Assembly (NCBI GenBank): GCA_016124205.1
Contig: WGOD01000002.1
Span: 434,001 to 498,000, forward strand
Source: Alphaproteobacteria bacterium
GTDB lineage: Bacteria > Pseudomonadota > Alphaproteobacteria > Caulobacterales > Maricaulaceae
Direction: 5' to 3'
DNA length: 64,000 nt
The notes under the pieces: generated by a model
What the model was told of the DNA's origin: nothing
Database searches by the model: none
Seen by the model: the letters and a program-made list of their open reading frames with translations, nothing else
Position numbers and translations under genes: made by a program
In this document: positions 50,071-59,041 of the stretch, piece by piece
How the letters are laid out: each line of letters opens with the position of its first letter
Numbering within the stretch: position 1 is the first letter of the stretch

Positions 50071-50346
50071 ATGGGTGACGTTCGCGACAGGATTGCTGCA
50101 AAGCTCACAAAAGCGTTCGCGCCGTCGCAGCTCGACGTCACAGACGAATCCGCCTCACACGCCGGGCATGCCGGCGCGCGGGAGGGCGGGGAAAGCCATT
50201 TCCACGTCCTGATCGTCGCCGAGGCCTTCACCGGAAAATCCCGGCTGGACCGGCAAAGGGCGGTCAATGCCGCCCTTGCCGAAGAACTCGCCGGGCCGGT
50301 CCACGCCCTCAGGATGACGGTACGTGCGCCTTCTGAGGACTCCTAG
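50071..50346 (+). CDS. bolA: BolA family protein
   Basis: 91 residues. The BolA fold is recognisable: an N-terminal helix VRDRIAAKLTKAF, ESHFHVLIVAEAFTGKSRLD with the conserved histidine pair, and the C-terminal PVHALRMTVRAP. BolA proteins pair with monothiol glutaredoxins in iron-sulfur handling or regulation. ATG 50071 is preferred over GTG 50065 for its spacing to CAGGGG. Divergent from the J-domain gene. Confidence 0.92.
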   Translation: MGDVRDRIAAKLTKAFAPSQLDVTDESASHAGHAGAREGGESHFHVLIVAEAFTGKSRLDRQRAVNAALAEELAGPVHALRMTVRAPSEDS

Positions 50347-50352
50347 TGGGCG

Positions 50353-50394
50353 CGTTTCCGAACCGGAAACCGGTGCCTGCTTTTCCTGGAAACG
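50353..50394. repeat. GTTTCC/GGAAAC dyad element between convergent genes
   Basis: CGTTTCC (50353-50359) and GGAAACG (50388-50394) enclose an inner AACCGGAAACCGG segment. Similar sequences are dispersed in other alphaproteobacterial genomes as far as I recall. It fills the gap between bolA and the convergent amidohydrolase and may terminate both. Confidence 0.5.
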
Positions 50395-50397
50395 TGC

Positions 50398-52098
50398 CTA
50401 GCGCGCCGAATACACCACTTCACCGTCGACGATGGTCATGACCGGCTCGACGGTCAGGATGTCTGCCTCGGGGATGGTCATGATGTCCTCGGAGAAGACG
50501 GTGAAGTCCGCGCGCAGGCCCACGGCGATGCGGCCCAGCTCGTCCTCGCGGAAGCTGGCATAGGCCGGCCAGGCGGTGAACATGCGCAGGGCCTCCTGTC
50601 GCGTCACGGCCTGGTCGGGGTGCCATTGCTCGGTCTGTGTGCCATCGAGCGCGCGGCGCGCCACGGCGGCGTAGAATTCGATGCGCGGATCGCCGCGTTC
50701 GACCGGCGCGTCGGATCCGCCCGCGATCACCACGCCCGAATCGATCAGGTCGCGCCAGGCATAGGCGCCGTCGAGACGGTCATCTCCCAGACGGTCCGGC
50801 GCGAAGAAGAGGTCGCCGATGGCGTGGCTCGGCTGCATGGACGGGATGACGCCCAGTTCCGAAAAGCGCGGAATGTCGTCCGGGTCGACGATCTGGGTGT
50901 GCTCATCGCGCCAGCGCGGATTCTCGATCGCGCGATCCTCGGGCGGCACGGCGGCATAAGCCTCCTCGACCCAGTCGAGCAGTAGACGATTGCCGCGGTC
51001 GCCGATGGCGTGAACATTCATCTGGATGCCGGTGCGAAGGGCTTCGGTAAAGGCCGAGAGGGTCTGGTCCTCCTCCGACAACATCAGGCCCTGATTGGAC
51101 GGCGCGTCGGAATAGGGTTCGAGCAGCGCGGCACCCCGGCTGCCCAGAGCGCCATCCATATACATCTTCACCGCGCGCGTGATGACGCGGCCATCATCGG
51201 CGATGCGCGGCGTTTCGCGCGCCAGCGCGGCGAGGCCGTCCGGGTTGATCGAGACATAGACGCGGATCGGCAGGCGGTCCTCGTCCGCGAGCCCCTCGAT
51301 CATTGCGACGTCGGAATAGGGCACGGACATGTCATGCCCGCCGGTCCATCCAAGGCTGGCCATCACATTCGCGCCCTCGGCATAGGTGTCGGCGCGCTCC
51401 GCGCCTTCCAGTTCGCCGACAAGCGCATTGGCCGGATACATGGCGGCGTCGATCAGCATGCCGTTCGGCTCACCCGACTCGTCGCGCAGGATGTCGCCGC
51501 CCTCGGGGGCGACGCTGTCCGCCGTGATCCCGGCGCGTTCGAGCGCCAGCGAGTTCGCGACGAGGGCATGGCCGTCGGCACGGGTCAGGACGACCGCGTG
51601 GTCCGGCGCCGCGGCATCGAGATCGCCCCGGTTCGGAAAGCGCCCTTCCGGCCAATGCGTCTCGATCCAGCCGCGTCCGTAAAGCACCGAGCCTTCGGGC
51701 AGTTCCGCAGCGGCGGCGCGAAGACGGTCCTGAAGGTCCGTGATCGATTCGGTGCCTTCAAGGTTCAGCGTACGTTCGCGTGAACCGACGCCGAGAATGT
51801 GAACGTGGGCATCCGTGAAACCCGGATAGAGCGCGGCACCATCGAGATCGACGATCTCGGTTTCCGGCCCGGCAAACGCCTCCACACCCGCCTCATCGCC
51901 GACATAGACGATCCGGCCATCGCGCACCGCGACCGCCCCGGCGGCCGGCAGGGCGTCGTCGGCGGTGTGGATCGGCCCGCCGCGGAGGATCATCGACGCT
52001 GGCATTTCTGCAGCCGTTTCAACCTGATCGTCGGCCTGCGGTTCGGACGGGGCACAGGCGGCGATCGCTGCGGCAGCCAGGACGGGCAGAAGGCGCAT
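50398..52098 (-). CDS. Amidohydrolase family 3 lipoprotein (YtcJ-like)
   Basis: 566 residues from ATG 52098, with GAGGAA upstream. The signal LLPVLAAAAIAACAPSE predicts a lipoprotein with the lipidated Cys near residue 15. The metal-dependent hydrolase barrel shows HVHILG (first metal pair), VKMYMDGALGSRG, MNVHAIGDRGNR, MQPSHAIGD and GGSDAPVERGDP. YtcJ-like enzymes split exocyclic amides or carbamates; the substrate here is unknown. Probably at the outer membrane or periplasm. Downstream of rpmB's terminator. Confidence 0.9.
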   Translation of the reverse strand: MRLLPVLAAAAIAACAPSEPQADDQVETAAEMPASMILRGGPIHTADDALPAAGAVAVRDGRIVYVGDEAGVEAFAGPETEIVDLDGAALYPGFTDAHVHILGVGSRERTLNLEGTESITDLQDRLRAAAAELPEGSVLYGRGWIETHWPEGRFPNRGDLDAAAPDHAVVLTRADGHALVANSLALERAGITADSVAPEGGDILRDESGEPNGMLIDAAMYPANALVGELEGAERADTYAEGANVMASLGWTGGHDMSVPYSDVAMIEGLADEDRLPIRVYVSINPDGLAALARETPRIADDGRVITRAVKMYMDGALGSRGAALLEPYSDAPSNQGLMLSEEDQTLSAFTEALRTGIQMNVHAIGDRGNRLLLDWVEEAYAAVPPEDRAIENPRWRDEHTQIVDPDDIPRFSELGVIPSMQPSHAIGDLFFAPDRLGDDRLDGAYAWRDLIDSGVVIAGGSDAPVERGDPRIEFYAAVARRALDGTQTEQWHPDQAVTRQEALRMFTAWPAYASFREDELGRIAVGLRADFTVFSEDIMTIPEADILTVEPVMTIVDGEVVYSAR

Positions 52099-52156
52099 GG
52101 GAATTCCTCGGATGGCGACGGAAAATCGTCTCGGGGCGGACCCTATCGGGCGAAAG

Positions 52157-52193
52157 GACAAAAGAAAACGCCCGCCGGGGTGCGGCGGGCGTT
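52157..52193 (-). terminator. Rho-independent terminator of rpmB
   Basis: On the minus strand AACGCCCGCC, a 7-base loop and GGCGGGCGTT form a perfect 10-base stem (52193-52167), followed by TTCTTTTG. It lies 30 bases after the rpmB stop. Confidence 0.88.
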
Positions 52194-52222
52194 CAAACGC
52201 TTTATCGGAAGTGGGCGCGCGA

Positions 52223-52516
52223 TCAGGCCGCGGCGGCGTCCACCTTCTTCTTCAGGGCGCGTTTCACCTTGAGGGCGCGGGTCGACAGGTTGGCGTCGCG
52301 GGCCTTCATCAGGAAGGTGTCGAGGCCACCGACATGGTCGACCGAGCGCAGCGCGCCAGCGGTGATGCGGAAGCGGTAGGACTGGCCCAGCGCTTCGGAC
52401 GCAAGCGTCACGTCGCACAGGTTCGGCAGGAACCGGCGCTTCGTCTTGTTGTTCGCGTGGGACACGTTGTTACCGACCATCGGGCCGACACCGGTGAGTT
52501 CGCAGCGCCGCGACAT
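52223..52516 (-). CDS. rpmB: 50S ribosomal protein L28
   Basis: 97 residues. Start [20 protein letters not shown], then [20 protein letters not shown] and the C-terminal [15 protein letters not shown] are L28. It has its own promoter and terminator. The Cys pair typical of zinc-binding L28 forms is not complete, as usual for alphaproteobacterial L28. Divergent from the DUF3108 gene. Confidence 0.97.
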   Translation of the reverse strand: MSRRCELTGVGPMVGNNVSHANNKTKRRFLPNLCDVTLASEALGQSYRFRITAGALRSVDHVGGLDTFLMKARDANLSTRALKVKRALKKKVDAAAA

Positions 52517-52582
52517 GACTGACTTCCCTTATCTCGCAAATTTCTACGCCAGGTCCGACGGGGGACCGGCGCGGGAGCGGGC

Positions 52583-52611
52583 GAGATAGCCAAGAGCGCC
52601 CCTCCCGTCAA
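52583..52611 (-). promoter_or_regulatory. Housekeeping-sigma promoter of rpmB
   Basis: Read on the minus strand, TTGACGG (52611-52605), a 14-base spacer and GCTATCTC (52590-52583) fit the Caulobacter sigma-73 consensus TTGACGS-N10/14-GCTANAWC with a single mismatch. It is 67 bases upstream of the rpmB start. Confidence 0.7.
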
Positions 52612-52719
52612 GCATTGTCGCAGTTCTGCGCCGTTCATCTTGCAGACGGGTTCGATGATATACTACCTGCATCGGGCCGGGGGCGGTGCCGAGAAGACGA
52701 GGCAGGAGAGTTTATTCCC

Positions 52720-53517
52720 ATGCGTGCAGTAACCCATGCCCTGACCGCCCTGGCGTTCAGTTTCGGCCTTGCCGGCGCCGACGAGGCCGCCGTTCCGGCG
52801 CGAGAGCCGCTGCGGATCAATGCGGAGTTTTCCGGTTCGGTCCTGATTTTCCAGGTCGCGAACATCCGCGTGTCGAGCGAGATCGCCGACGACACCTATT
52901 CCGCCAATGCGCGATTCCGCGCGGCGGGTCTGGCGGCGCTGTTCTCCGACGCCGACATCGAGGCCGGCGTCAGCGGCTACAACGAGGGCGCACACCTGCA
53001 GCCCTGGCAATACCAGCACCGTAATCACGCCAGTTCGAAGAATCGCGTGATCGAAATCAACTTCCCGGAACGCATCGCGGAGCCGAACATCAACCCACCC
53101 TTCGGGTCGATGGGCGAACCGCCGGCCAATGAGGAACAGCGCACCGGCGCGATCGACCCGCTGACGGGCATGATCTCGATGGCCGTCAACTACCGCTCCA
53201 ATGGCGGCGAGCCCTGCACCGGGCGTATCCCGGTGTTCGACGGCAAGGCCCGCTACAATCTGCGCCTGGAACGCCAGGGCACGGACAGCGTGCGCAATCG
53301 CGGCTATCGCGGCGAAGCGATCGTGTGCAACGCCTATTACGAGCCGATTGCGGGCTATGACCCGGAAGACCAGCCGACCGCGGAAGACATCGCCGAACCG
53401 GTGACGCTGTGGCTCGCGCCCTTCGCCGAAGGTCAGGTCTATTTCCCGGTCCGTATCCGGGCGAATGCCGGTTTCGGCGGGATCACGGTCGAGGCACGCT
53501 CGATTTCCATCGAATAG
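52720..53517 (+). CDS. DUF3108 domain protein, exported
   Basis: 265 residues from ATG 52720 with GGAGAG upstream. A signal peptide (1-20, HALTALAFSFGLAGAD) is followed by a beta-rich domain of the DUF3108 type (INAEFSGSVLIFQVANIRVS, SMAVNYRSNGGEPCTGRIPV and a C-terminal VRIRANAGFGGITVEARSI). The function of the family is unknown. It lies between rpmB and the helicase, as in many Alphaproteobacteria. Confidence 0.85.
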   Translation: MRAVTHALTALAFSFGLAGADEAAVPAREPLRINAEFSGSVLIFQVANIRVSSEIADDTYSANARFRAAGLAALFSDADIEAGVSGYNEGAHLQPWQYQHRNHASSKNRVIEINFPERIAEPNINPPFGSMGEPPANEEQRTGAIDPLTGMISMAVNYRSNGGEPCTGRIPVFDGKARYNLRLERQGTDSVRNRGYRGEAIVCNAYYEPIAGYDPEDQPTAEDIAEPVTLWLAPFAEGQVYFPVRIRANAGFGGITVEARSISIE

Positions 53518-53567
53518 CGCCTCGCGGCCTCGCACCTGTCGCACACGCGGTCTATGTGTGAGGCATC

Positions 53568-56138
53568 ATGTCTGCCTATTCCGCGCTGACCGCGGTCCTC
53601 GGACCGACCAATACCGGCAAGACGCACCTCGCCGTGGAACGCATGATGGCGCGTTCCTCGGGCATGATCGGCTTGCCGCTGCGCCTTCTGGCGCGGGAGG
53701 TTTATGACCGGGTGGTCAAGGCGAAGGGCGTGCATGCCGCCGCCCTGATCACCGGCGAGGAAAAGATCGCCCCGGCCAGCGCGCGCTATTTCATCTGCAC
53801 CGTCGAATCGATGCCGCTCGACATGCGCGTCGCCTTCGTCGCCATCGACGAGATCCAGCTGGCCGCCGACCCGGACCGGGGGCATGTCTTCACCGACCGG
53901 CTTCTGCACATGCGGGGCACGGAAGAAACGATGCTGCTGGGCGCATCGACGGTGGAGGGCCTGATCCGCCGCCTCGTCCCCGAGGCCGAAATCATGCAGC
54001 GCGAGCGCTTCTCGACGCTGCGCTATGCCGGCCCCGCCAAGATCACCAAGCTGCCGCGGCGCTCGGCCATTGTCGCCTTTTCCGGAGAGAGCGTCTACGC
54101 GATCGCCGAGCTGTTGCGCCGCCAACGCGGCGGGGCTGCGGTCGTCCTCGGCGCCCTCAGCCCGCGCACCCGCAACGCCCAGGTCGCGCTCTACCAGTCC
54201 GGCGAGGTGGACTATCTCGTCGCGACGGATGCCATCGGCATGGGGCTGAACATGGATGTCGACCATGTCGCCTTTGCCGAGATCACCAAGTTTGACGGGC
54301 ACCGCCGCCGCAAGCTGACCCCGGCGGAGCTGGGGCAGATCGCCGGCCGCGCCGGCCGCTTCCGCGATGACGGCACGTTCGGCGAAACGTCCGATGTGCG
54401 CCCGCTGGAAGGGGAAGTGGTCGAGGCGCTGGAAAATCACGAATTCGCCCGGCTGGAGAAGCTGTCCTGGCGCAACAGCGATCTCGACCTGCGTTCGCTC
54501 GACCGGCTGTTCGCCTCGCTGCGCCGCCCCTCGCCCGATCCGGCGCTGGAGCGGGTACGCGGCGCGGAGGACGAGAAGGTCCTCGACATCCTGGCCGCCG
54601 ATCCGGACGTGCGCCGCTACGCCTCCACCCCGCGCGGTGTGGAGATGGTCTGGGATGCCTGCCGCATTCCCGACTTCCGCAAGATCACGATCGACGCGCA
54701 TGCGCGCCTGGTGCGGCAGATCCTCGACCATCTGATGAGCCCGAACGCGCGCATCCCGTCGGACTTCATGGCGCGGCAGCTCGACCGGCTCGACCGGGTC
54801 GAGGGCGATGTCGACATATTGTCCCAGCGTCTCGCGCATGTGCGCACCTGGGCCTATGTCAGCCACCGCACCGACTGGTGCGAGGACGCGCATCTGTGGC
54901 GCGACCGGGCGCGGGAGGTGGAGGACCGCCTGTCCGACGCCCTGCACGAAAGACTGACCCAGCGCTTCGTCGACCGGCGGACCAGCGCGCTGATCCGCGG
55001 TCTGCGCGAGGACAAGGAATTGCTGGCCGGGGTGACACCCGACGGGCGGGTGACGGTGGAAGGCCATGAGGTCGGCCATCTTGAAGGATTGAAATTCGTG
55101 CCGGACATTTCCGGCGGAGCGCTGGAAGCGCGCGCGTTGCGGCAGGCCGCCGACCGGGCGCTGAGACCAGAGATGAACCGGAGACTGGGACGATTGACCA
55201 AGGCCGAAGACAACACATTCGCGATCACCGCCGACGGACGCATCCTGGACGGTGAAACGCCGGTCGCCGTGCTGGTCGCGGGCGACAGTTTGCTGAAACC
55301 GGGCGTGAAGCTGATCGGCGGCGAGCTCGGCGCGGCGGAAGCGCGCGAACGGACGATCCGGCGGCTCGACGCCTTCGTGCAAAGCGAGATCGCCGCGAAG
55401 CTGGCCCCGCTTCTGGCGCTGCCCGCCGCGGCGGCAGACCGCAAGGTGACCGGCATGGCACGCGGCATCGCGCACCGGCTTGAAGAAGCCGGTGGCTGCG
55501 TCGCCCGCGCCGACGTTCTGACCGAGGTGCGTGCCCTGTCGCCGGTCGAACGCCGCCAGCTGCGCAGTCTCGGTGTGCGGATTGGCGAGCATGTCGTCTT
55601 CATGCCCGCCCTGACCAAGCCGGCCGCAGCAAGCCTCGCCTCGCTATTGCGGGCGACGGCGCGCGGCGACGGGCAGGCGCCCTTCCTGCCCGGACCGGGT
55701 CTCGTCAGCGTGCCCGCCGAGGACGGCCGGGCCACCGGAGACTATGCCGCTGCGGGCTTTCACCGCTGCGGCCCGCTGGCGGTGCGCGTCGACATGCTGG
55801 AACGCCTCGCCGACCTCATTCGCGACGGCCGCGCCGCCAAGGACGGGCATGGCTTCGCGATGACGGCGGACATGACGTCCATCCTCGGCTGTTCGGTTGC
55901 CGATCTGCGCGGCGTGCTGAATGCGCTCGGCTATCGCCGCATCCAGACCGGACCGGACCCGGAGAAGGCCGAGGGTGAACGCTGGGCCATGCGTGTGCGC
56001 AAGCACCGCGCGCCGGAACCCGCGCCGGTGAAGGTCGACCCCGACAGCCCGTTTGCCGCCCTCGCCTCACTCGCCCGCCCGGCGGCGGAACCGGCTGCAC
56101 GGCGAAAGCCGCGCCGTTCGAAGAAGGCGCGCAAATGA
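53568..56138 (+). CDS. SUV3-like ATP-dependent RNA/DNA helicase
   Basis: 856 residues. Superfamily 2 helicase related to mitochondrial SUPV3L1: Walker A GPTNTGKTHLAVERM at residues 10-24, the DEIQ box AIDEIQLAADPDRG, LLGASTVEGLIRRL, and in the second lobe VATDAIGMGLNMD and GQIAGRAGRFRDDG. The C-terminal half is long and Ala/Arg-rich, ending in a basic KPRRSKKARK tail. In mitochondria the relative works with a degradosome; a partner here is not known. Coupled to the S4 gene by a four-base overlap. Confidence 0.92.
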   Translation: MSAYSALTAVLGPTNTGKTHLAVERMMARSSGMIGLPLRLLAREVYDRVVKAKGVHAAALITGEEKIAPASARYFICTVESMPLDMRVAFVAIDEIQLAADPDRGHVFTDRLLHMRGTEETMLLGASTVEGLIRRLVPEAEIMQRERFSTLRYAGPAKITKLPRRSAIVAFSGESVYAIAELLRRQRGGAAVVLGALSPRTRNAQVALYQSGEVDYLVATDAIGMGLNMDVDHVAFAEITKFDGHRRRKLTPAELGQIAGRAGRFRDDGTFGETSDVRPLEGEVVEALENHEFARLEKLSWRNSDLDLRSLDRLFASLRRPSPDPALERVRGAEDEKVLDILAADPDVRRYASTPRGVEMVWDACRIPDFRKITIDAHARLVRQILDHLMSPNARIPSDFMARQLDRLDRVEGDVDILSQRLAHVRTWAYVSHRTDWCEDAHLWRDRAREVEDRLSDALHERLTQRFVDRRTSALIRGLREDKELLAGVTPDGRVTVEGHEVGHLEGLKFVPDISGGALEARALRQAADRALRPEMNRRLGRLTKAEDNTFAITADGRILDGETPVAVLVAGDSLLKPGVKLIGGELGAAEARERTIRRLDAFVQSEIAAKLAPLLALPAAAADRKVTGMARGIAHRLEEAGGCVARADVLTEVRALSPVERRQLRSLGVRIGEHVVFMPALTKPAAASLASLLRATARGDGQAPFLPGPGLVSVPAEDGRATGDYAAAGFHRCGPLAVRVDMLERLADLIRDGRAAKDGHGFAMTADMTSILGCSVADLRGVLNALGYRRIQTGPDPEKAEGERWAMRVRKHRAPEPAPVKVDPDSPFAALASLARPAAEPAARRKPRRSKKARK

Positions 56139-56437
56139 GCGAAGCGGCGGGGGTGCGCGTCGACGTCTGGCTGTGGCGCGCCCGTTTCTTCAAGTCTCGC
56201 TCGATGGCCACCCGCTTCGTCGAGACCGGTTCGGTCCGCCTCGGGCGGGCAGGACAGACGCTCCGGATCGAGAAGGCGTCCGTGATGGTGAAGCCGGGCG
56301 ATGTGTTGACCCTGTCGCTTCATGCCGGGGTCCGGCAGGTGCGAATCGCCGCGCTGGGCGAGCGCCGGGGTCCGCCCGCCGAGGCACGCGCGCTTTACGA
56401 AACCACCCTGCCGGGCGTAGGAGAAGCGCATGCTTGA
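56135..56437 (+). CDS. S4 domain RNA-binding protein (Hsp15-like)
   Basis: 100 residues. The S4 fold is seen in VRVDVWLWRARFFKSRSMAT and GSVRLGRAGQTLRIEKASVM. The E. coli relative Hsp15 rescues stalled 50S subunits with attached peptidyl-tRNA. Coupled to the helicase upstream (ATGA) and overlapping the TerB-like gene by eight bases. Confidence 0.92.
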   Translation: MSEAAGVRVDVWLWRARFFKSRSMATRFVETGSVRLGRAGQTLRIEKASVMVKPGDVLTLSLHAGVRQVRIAALGERRGPPAEARALYETTLPGVGEAHA

Positions 56438-56879
56438 TGCCCTGAAACGCCTGTTCGCCGCCGACCGGCCGAAAGCCCACCCGGAACTCGACCCGCAGGT
56501 GGCCGCGGCCGCGCTGCTGGTCGAAGCCGCGCTGGCCGACGGTGTCTATGCACAGATCGAGGAACAGCAGATCCGCGCCATCTTGATGGCGACCTTCGAT
56601 CTGGACGAGGCCCGCGCCGAACAGATCCACAACGAGGCCGAGGATCTGGCCGAGGCTGCGGTCGACCACTACCAGTTCACCAAGGTGGTGAAGGCCTGTC
56701 TGCCGAAGGCGCAGCGCGTGTCGCTGATCGAGCATCTGTGGGCTGTCGCCCTGTCGGACGGCGAGAAGTCGCCCTTCGAGGAAAGCTTCATCCGCACCGT
56801 CGCGCCGCTGCTGGCCGTGGACGACCGCGAGCGCGTCTTCGCGCGGTCGCGCGCAGAAGCCGCAGCCCGCAAGCGTTGA
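56430..56879 (+). CDS. TerB-like (tellurite resistance TerB family) helical protein
   Basis: 149 residues, all-helical, with the family pattern LLVEAALADGVYAQIEEQQI, then LIEHLWAVALSDGEKSPFEE, where acidic residues probably bind metal. Despite the family name there is no tellurite operon here, so a role in tellurite resistance should not be assumed. It overlaps the S4 gene and precedes fdxA by 65 bases. Confidence 0.88.
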   Translation: MLDALKRLFAADRPKAHPELDPQVAAAALLVEAALADGVYAQIEEQQIRAILMATFDLDEARAEQIHNEAEDLAEAAVDHYQFTKVVKACLPKAQRVSLIEHLWAVALSDGEKSPFEESFIRTVAPLLAVDDRERVFARSRAEAAARKR

Positions 56880-56944
56880 CAAAATCGCCCGCGCGGCACA
56901 TGTCCGGCGCGATCTGATCACCTGCCCCGCGTGAAGAATTTGCG

Positions 56945-57286
56945 ATGACCTATATCGTCACCGACGCCTGCGTGCGCTGCAAATACATGGACTGCGTGGA
57001 AGTCTGCCCCGTGGACTGTTTCTACGAGGGCGAGAATTTCCTCGTCATCCATCCCGACGAGTGCATCGATTGCGGCGTGTGCGAGCCGGAATGTCCGGTC
57101 GAGGCGATCAAGCCCGACACCGAGGACGATGCCGACGGCAAGTGGCTGGAGATCAACTCGAAATACTCGAAGGTCTGGCCGAACATCACGCAGATCGGGG
57201 AACGCCCCGCCGACGCCGACGAAATGGCGAAGGAAACAGGCAAGTTCGAGAAATACTTCTCCGAAAAGCCCGGCAAGGGCGATTAG
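56945..57286 (+). CDS. fdxA: Seven-iron ferredoxin FdxA
   Basis: 113 residues. Cysteines C9, C17 and C21 plus C50 fit the [3Fe-4S] site and C40, C43, C46 and C25 the [4Fe-4S] site of 7Fe ferredoxins ([33 protein letters not shown]). It carries electrons at low potential. The helicase-S4-fdxA order is the common alphaproteobacterial one, but here a convergent SDR gene follows instead of a carD-type regulator. Confidence 0.95.
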   Translation: MTYIVTDACVRCKYMDCVEVCPVDCFYEGENFLVIHPDECIDCGVCEPECPVEAIKPDTEDDADGKWLEINSKYSKVWPNITQIGERPADADEMAKETGKFEKYFSEKPGKGD

Positions 57287-57307
57287 GGCAGCGCCCTCAC
57301 CGTCCCG

Positions 57308-58105
57308 TCAGATCGGGCGGCCCTGATTGGCCTCCAGCAGGAAGCGCCGCATCTTGCGCATGCCGGAGAGCCAGCGGTCGCGGTCGCCGGCCTTGCGGGC
57401 GTAGTGCTCGCCGGTTGCCTTGTGGGTCATGATCAGGAATTGACCGGCCTCGATGGCGCTCAGCGTGATCTCGGCCGCCTCGTCGGCCTCGAGAATGCCG
57501 TCCATCTGCTTCATGACCTCGGGCAGAAGCGCGGTCATGTTCGACTTCACATATTGCGGGCAGAGGACGTGGGCGCTGATCCCCTCATCGCCATGGGTGA
57601 TGGCGATGCTTTCGGCCAGCGACAGCGCGGCGGCCTTGGTCGCGGAATAGGCGGCATCGCCGATCTGGTTGAGCACGCCGGCCGCTGACGCGGTGATCAG
57701 GAAGACGCCCTTGCCGCGCTTCACCATGCCGGGGATGACGTGGCGGGCGGCATAGACGCTGCCCATGACGTTGATCGCCCACTGCTTTTCCCAGATCGCA
57801 TTGGGCGCGCTGGCGGCCTGCCACAGCGGACCGTCGGAATAGCCGACCCCGGCGTTGGAGAGATAGACGTCGACCGGGCCCATCTCGCGCTCGACCGTGT
57901 TGAGGAAGTTCGCGACCTGGCCCTCGTCGGAGACATCGACCCGGCGGCCGATCCCGCCGCAGGCCTTGGCCACGGCCTCCGCGCCAGCCCCGTCGAGATC
58001 GCACACCGCGACGCGCGCCCCGCGCTTGTGAAGCCCCTCGGCGAGCGCCTTGCCGATACCGGATGCGCCGCCCGTGACGATCGCGATCGTGCCGTTGAAG
58101 TCCAT
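57308..58105 (-). CDS. Short-chain dehydrogenase/reductase
   Basis: 265 residues. Classical SDR: the cofactor motif TGGASGIG at 11-18, SNAG at 83-86, catalytic S140, Y153 and K157 (AAYSATKAAA). The acidic residue D36 after strand beta2 (VAVCDLDGA) suggests NAD(H). Substrate unknown. Convergent with fdxA and 20 bases downstream of the tRNA-Arg gene in the same direction. Confidence 0.92.
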   Translation of the reverse strand: MDFNGTIAIVTGGASGIGKALAEGLHKRGARVAVCDLDGAGAEAVAKACGGIGRRVDVSDEGQVANFLNTVEREMGPVDVYLSNAGVGYSDGPLWQAASAPNAIWEKQWAINVMGSVYAARHVIPGMVKRGKGVFLITASAAGVLNQIGDAAYSATKAAALSLAESIAITHGDEGISAHVLCPQYVKSNMTALLPEVMKQMDGILEADEAAEITLSAIEAGQFLIMTHKATGEHYARKAGDRDRWLSGMRKMRRFLLEANQGRPI

Positions 58106-58125
58106 GTCCCGTCCCCTTTGTTCCG

Positions 58126-58202
<77 letters not shown>

Positions 58203-58240
58203 GCATGGAGGTCTTCCTAGCGTGAAGCGCGCACAGGGGG

Positions 58241-58855
58241 CTAGAGGCCAATCATCCCGGCCAGCGGAGAGAATTTCACCAGGACAAAGCCGGCGACCGC
58301 GCAGAGCGTATAGGCCAGCAGCATGAGCGCGCCGTCCCGCGCCATCAGCGCGAGACCGATGACGGAGATGGCTACGCCAGGGATTGCCACGGCAAAGGGG
58401 ACGAGTTCGAGCGGAATGAGCGCGAGCGACAGAAGGGTCACCAGCACCGCGGCGGCGTAGCGGGCGGTGCCGCCCGTCGCCCATTCGAGCCGCTCGGTGA
58501 CCATGTGGTCTATGGCCGACAGGACCGTCTCCGATTTTTCGTGCGCCTTGCGGATCTTGTCCTTCTCGATGGAGCGGTCCGCGATGAAGCCGGGCAACCA
58601 GACATGCTTCTGTCCGATCAGCATCTGAACGGAAAACAGGATGATCACGATGCCGACCGCCGCGGGCACGCCGGGGATGGCGCCCATGGGCGGAATGACG
58701 GCAATCAATCCGAGCAGCAGAAGGATCGGCCCGAAGGACCGGTCGCCGTAGAGATCGAGGATGTCGGCGATCTTCACCTGATCGCCCTCGGCGGCGTCCG
58801 CCGCCTTGTCGAGCACGTCTTCGAGCGGGTGTTCGCGGTCCATTGCGTTCGTCAT
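58241..58855 (-). CDS. ExoD family membrane protein
   Basis: 204 residues. The ExoD signature is an N-terminal amphipathic region (LEDVLDKAADAAEG, LDLYGDRSFGPILLLLGLIA) and several membrane helices with PPMGAIPGVPAAVG and SVQMLIGQKHVWLPGFI. ExoD was found through exopolysaccharide mutants of rhizobia; its molecular role is unclear. Upstream of tRNA-Arg in the same direction; divergent from the DUF1800 gene. Confidence 0.9.
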   Translation of the reverse strand: MTNAMDREHPLEDVLDKAADAAEGDQVKIADILDLYGDRSFGPILLLLGLIAVIPPMGAIPGVPAAVGIVIILFSVQMLIGQKHVWLPGFIADRSIEKDKIRKAHEKSETVLSAIDHMVTERLEWATGGTARYAAAVLVTLLSLALIPLELVPFAVAIPGVAISVIGLALMARDGALMLLAYTLCAVAGFVLVKFSPLAGMIGL

Positions 58856-59041
58856 CGCGTGGCTGATGACAGGGTAACGCGGGTTGCCCTGCTTCGTTCA
58901 TTCCAGACGGCGGACCCGGCCGCCGCAATGCGACGCTTTCCCTCAAGGCGCGATCAACCCTGTCACATACTCTTTTGTTAGGCGTCTGCCCGAAATGCGC
59001 TAGGCTGGCGCGATACGGAGATTTGAGACGGGGACAGAGGG

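Noticed and set aside
56430..56879. Tellurite-resistance island
   Set aside because: Only a single TerB-like gene is present, overlapping an S4 gene in a conserved housekeeping neighbourhood; no terA, C, D or E genes exist here.
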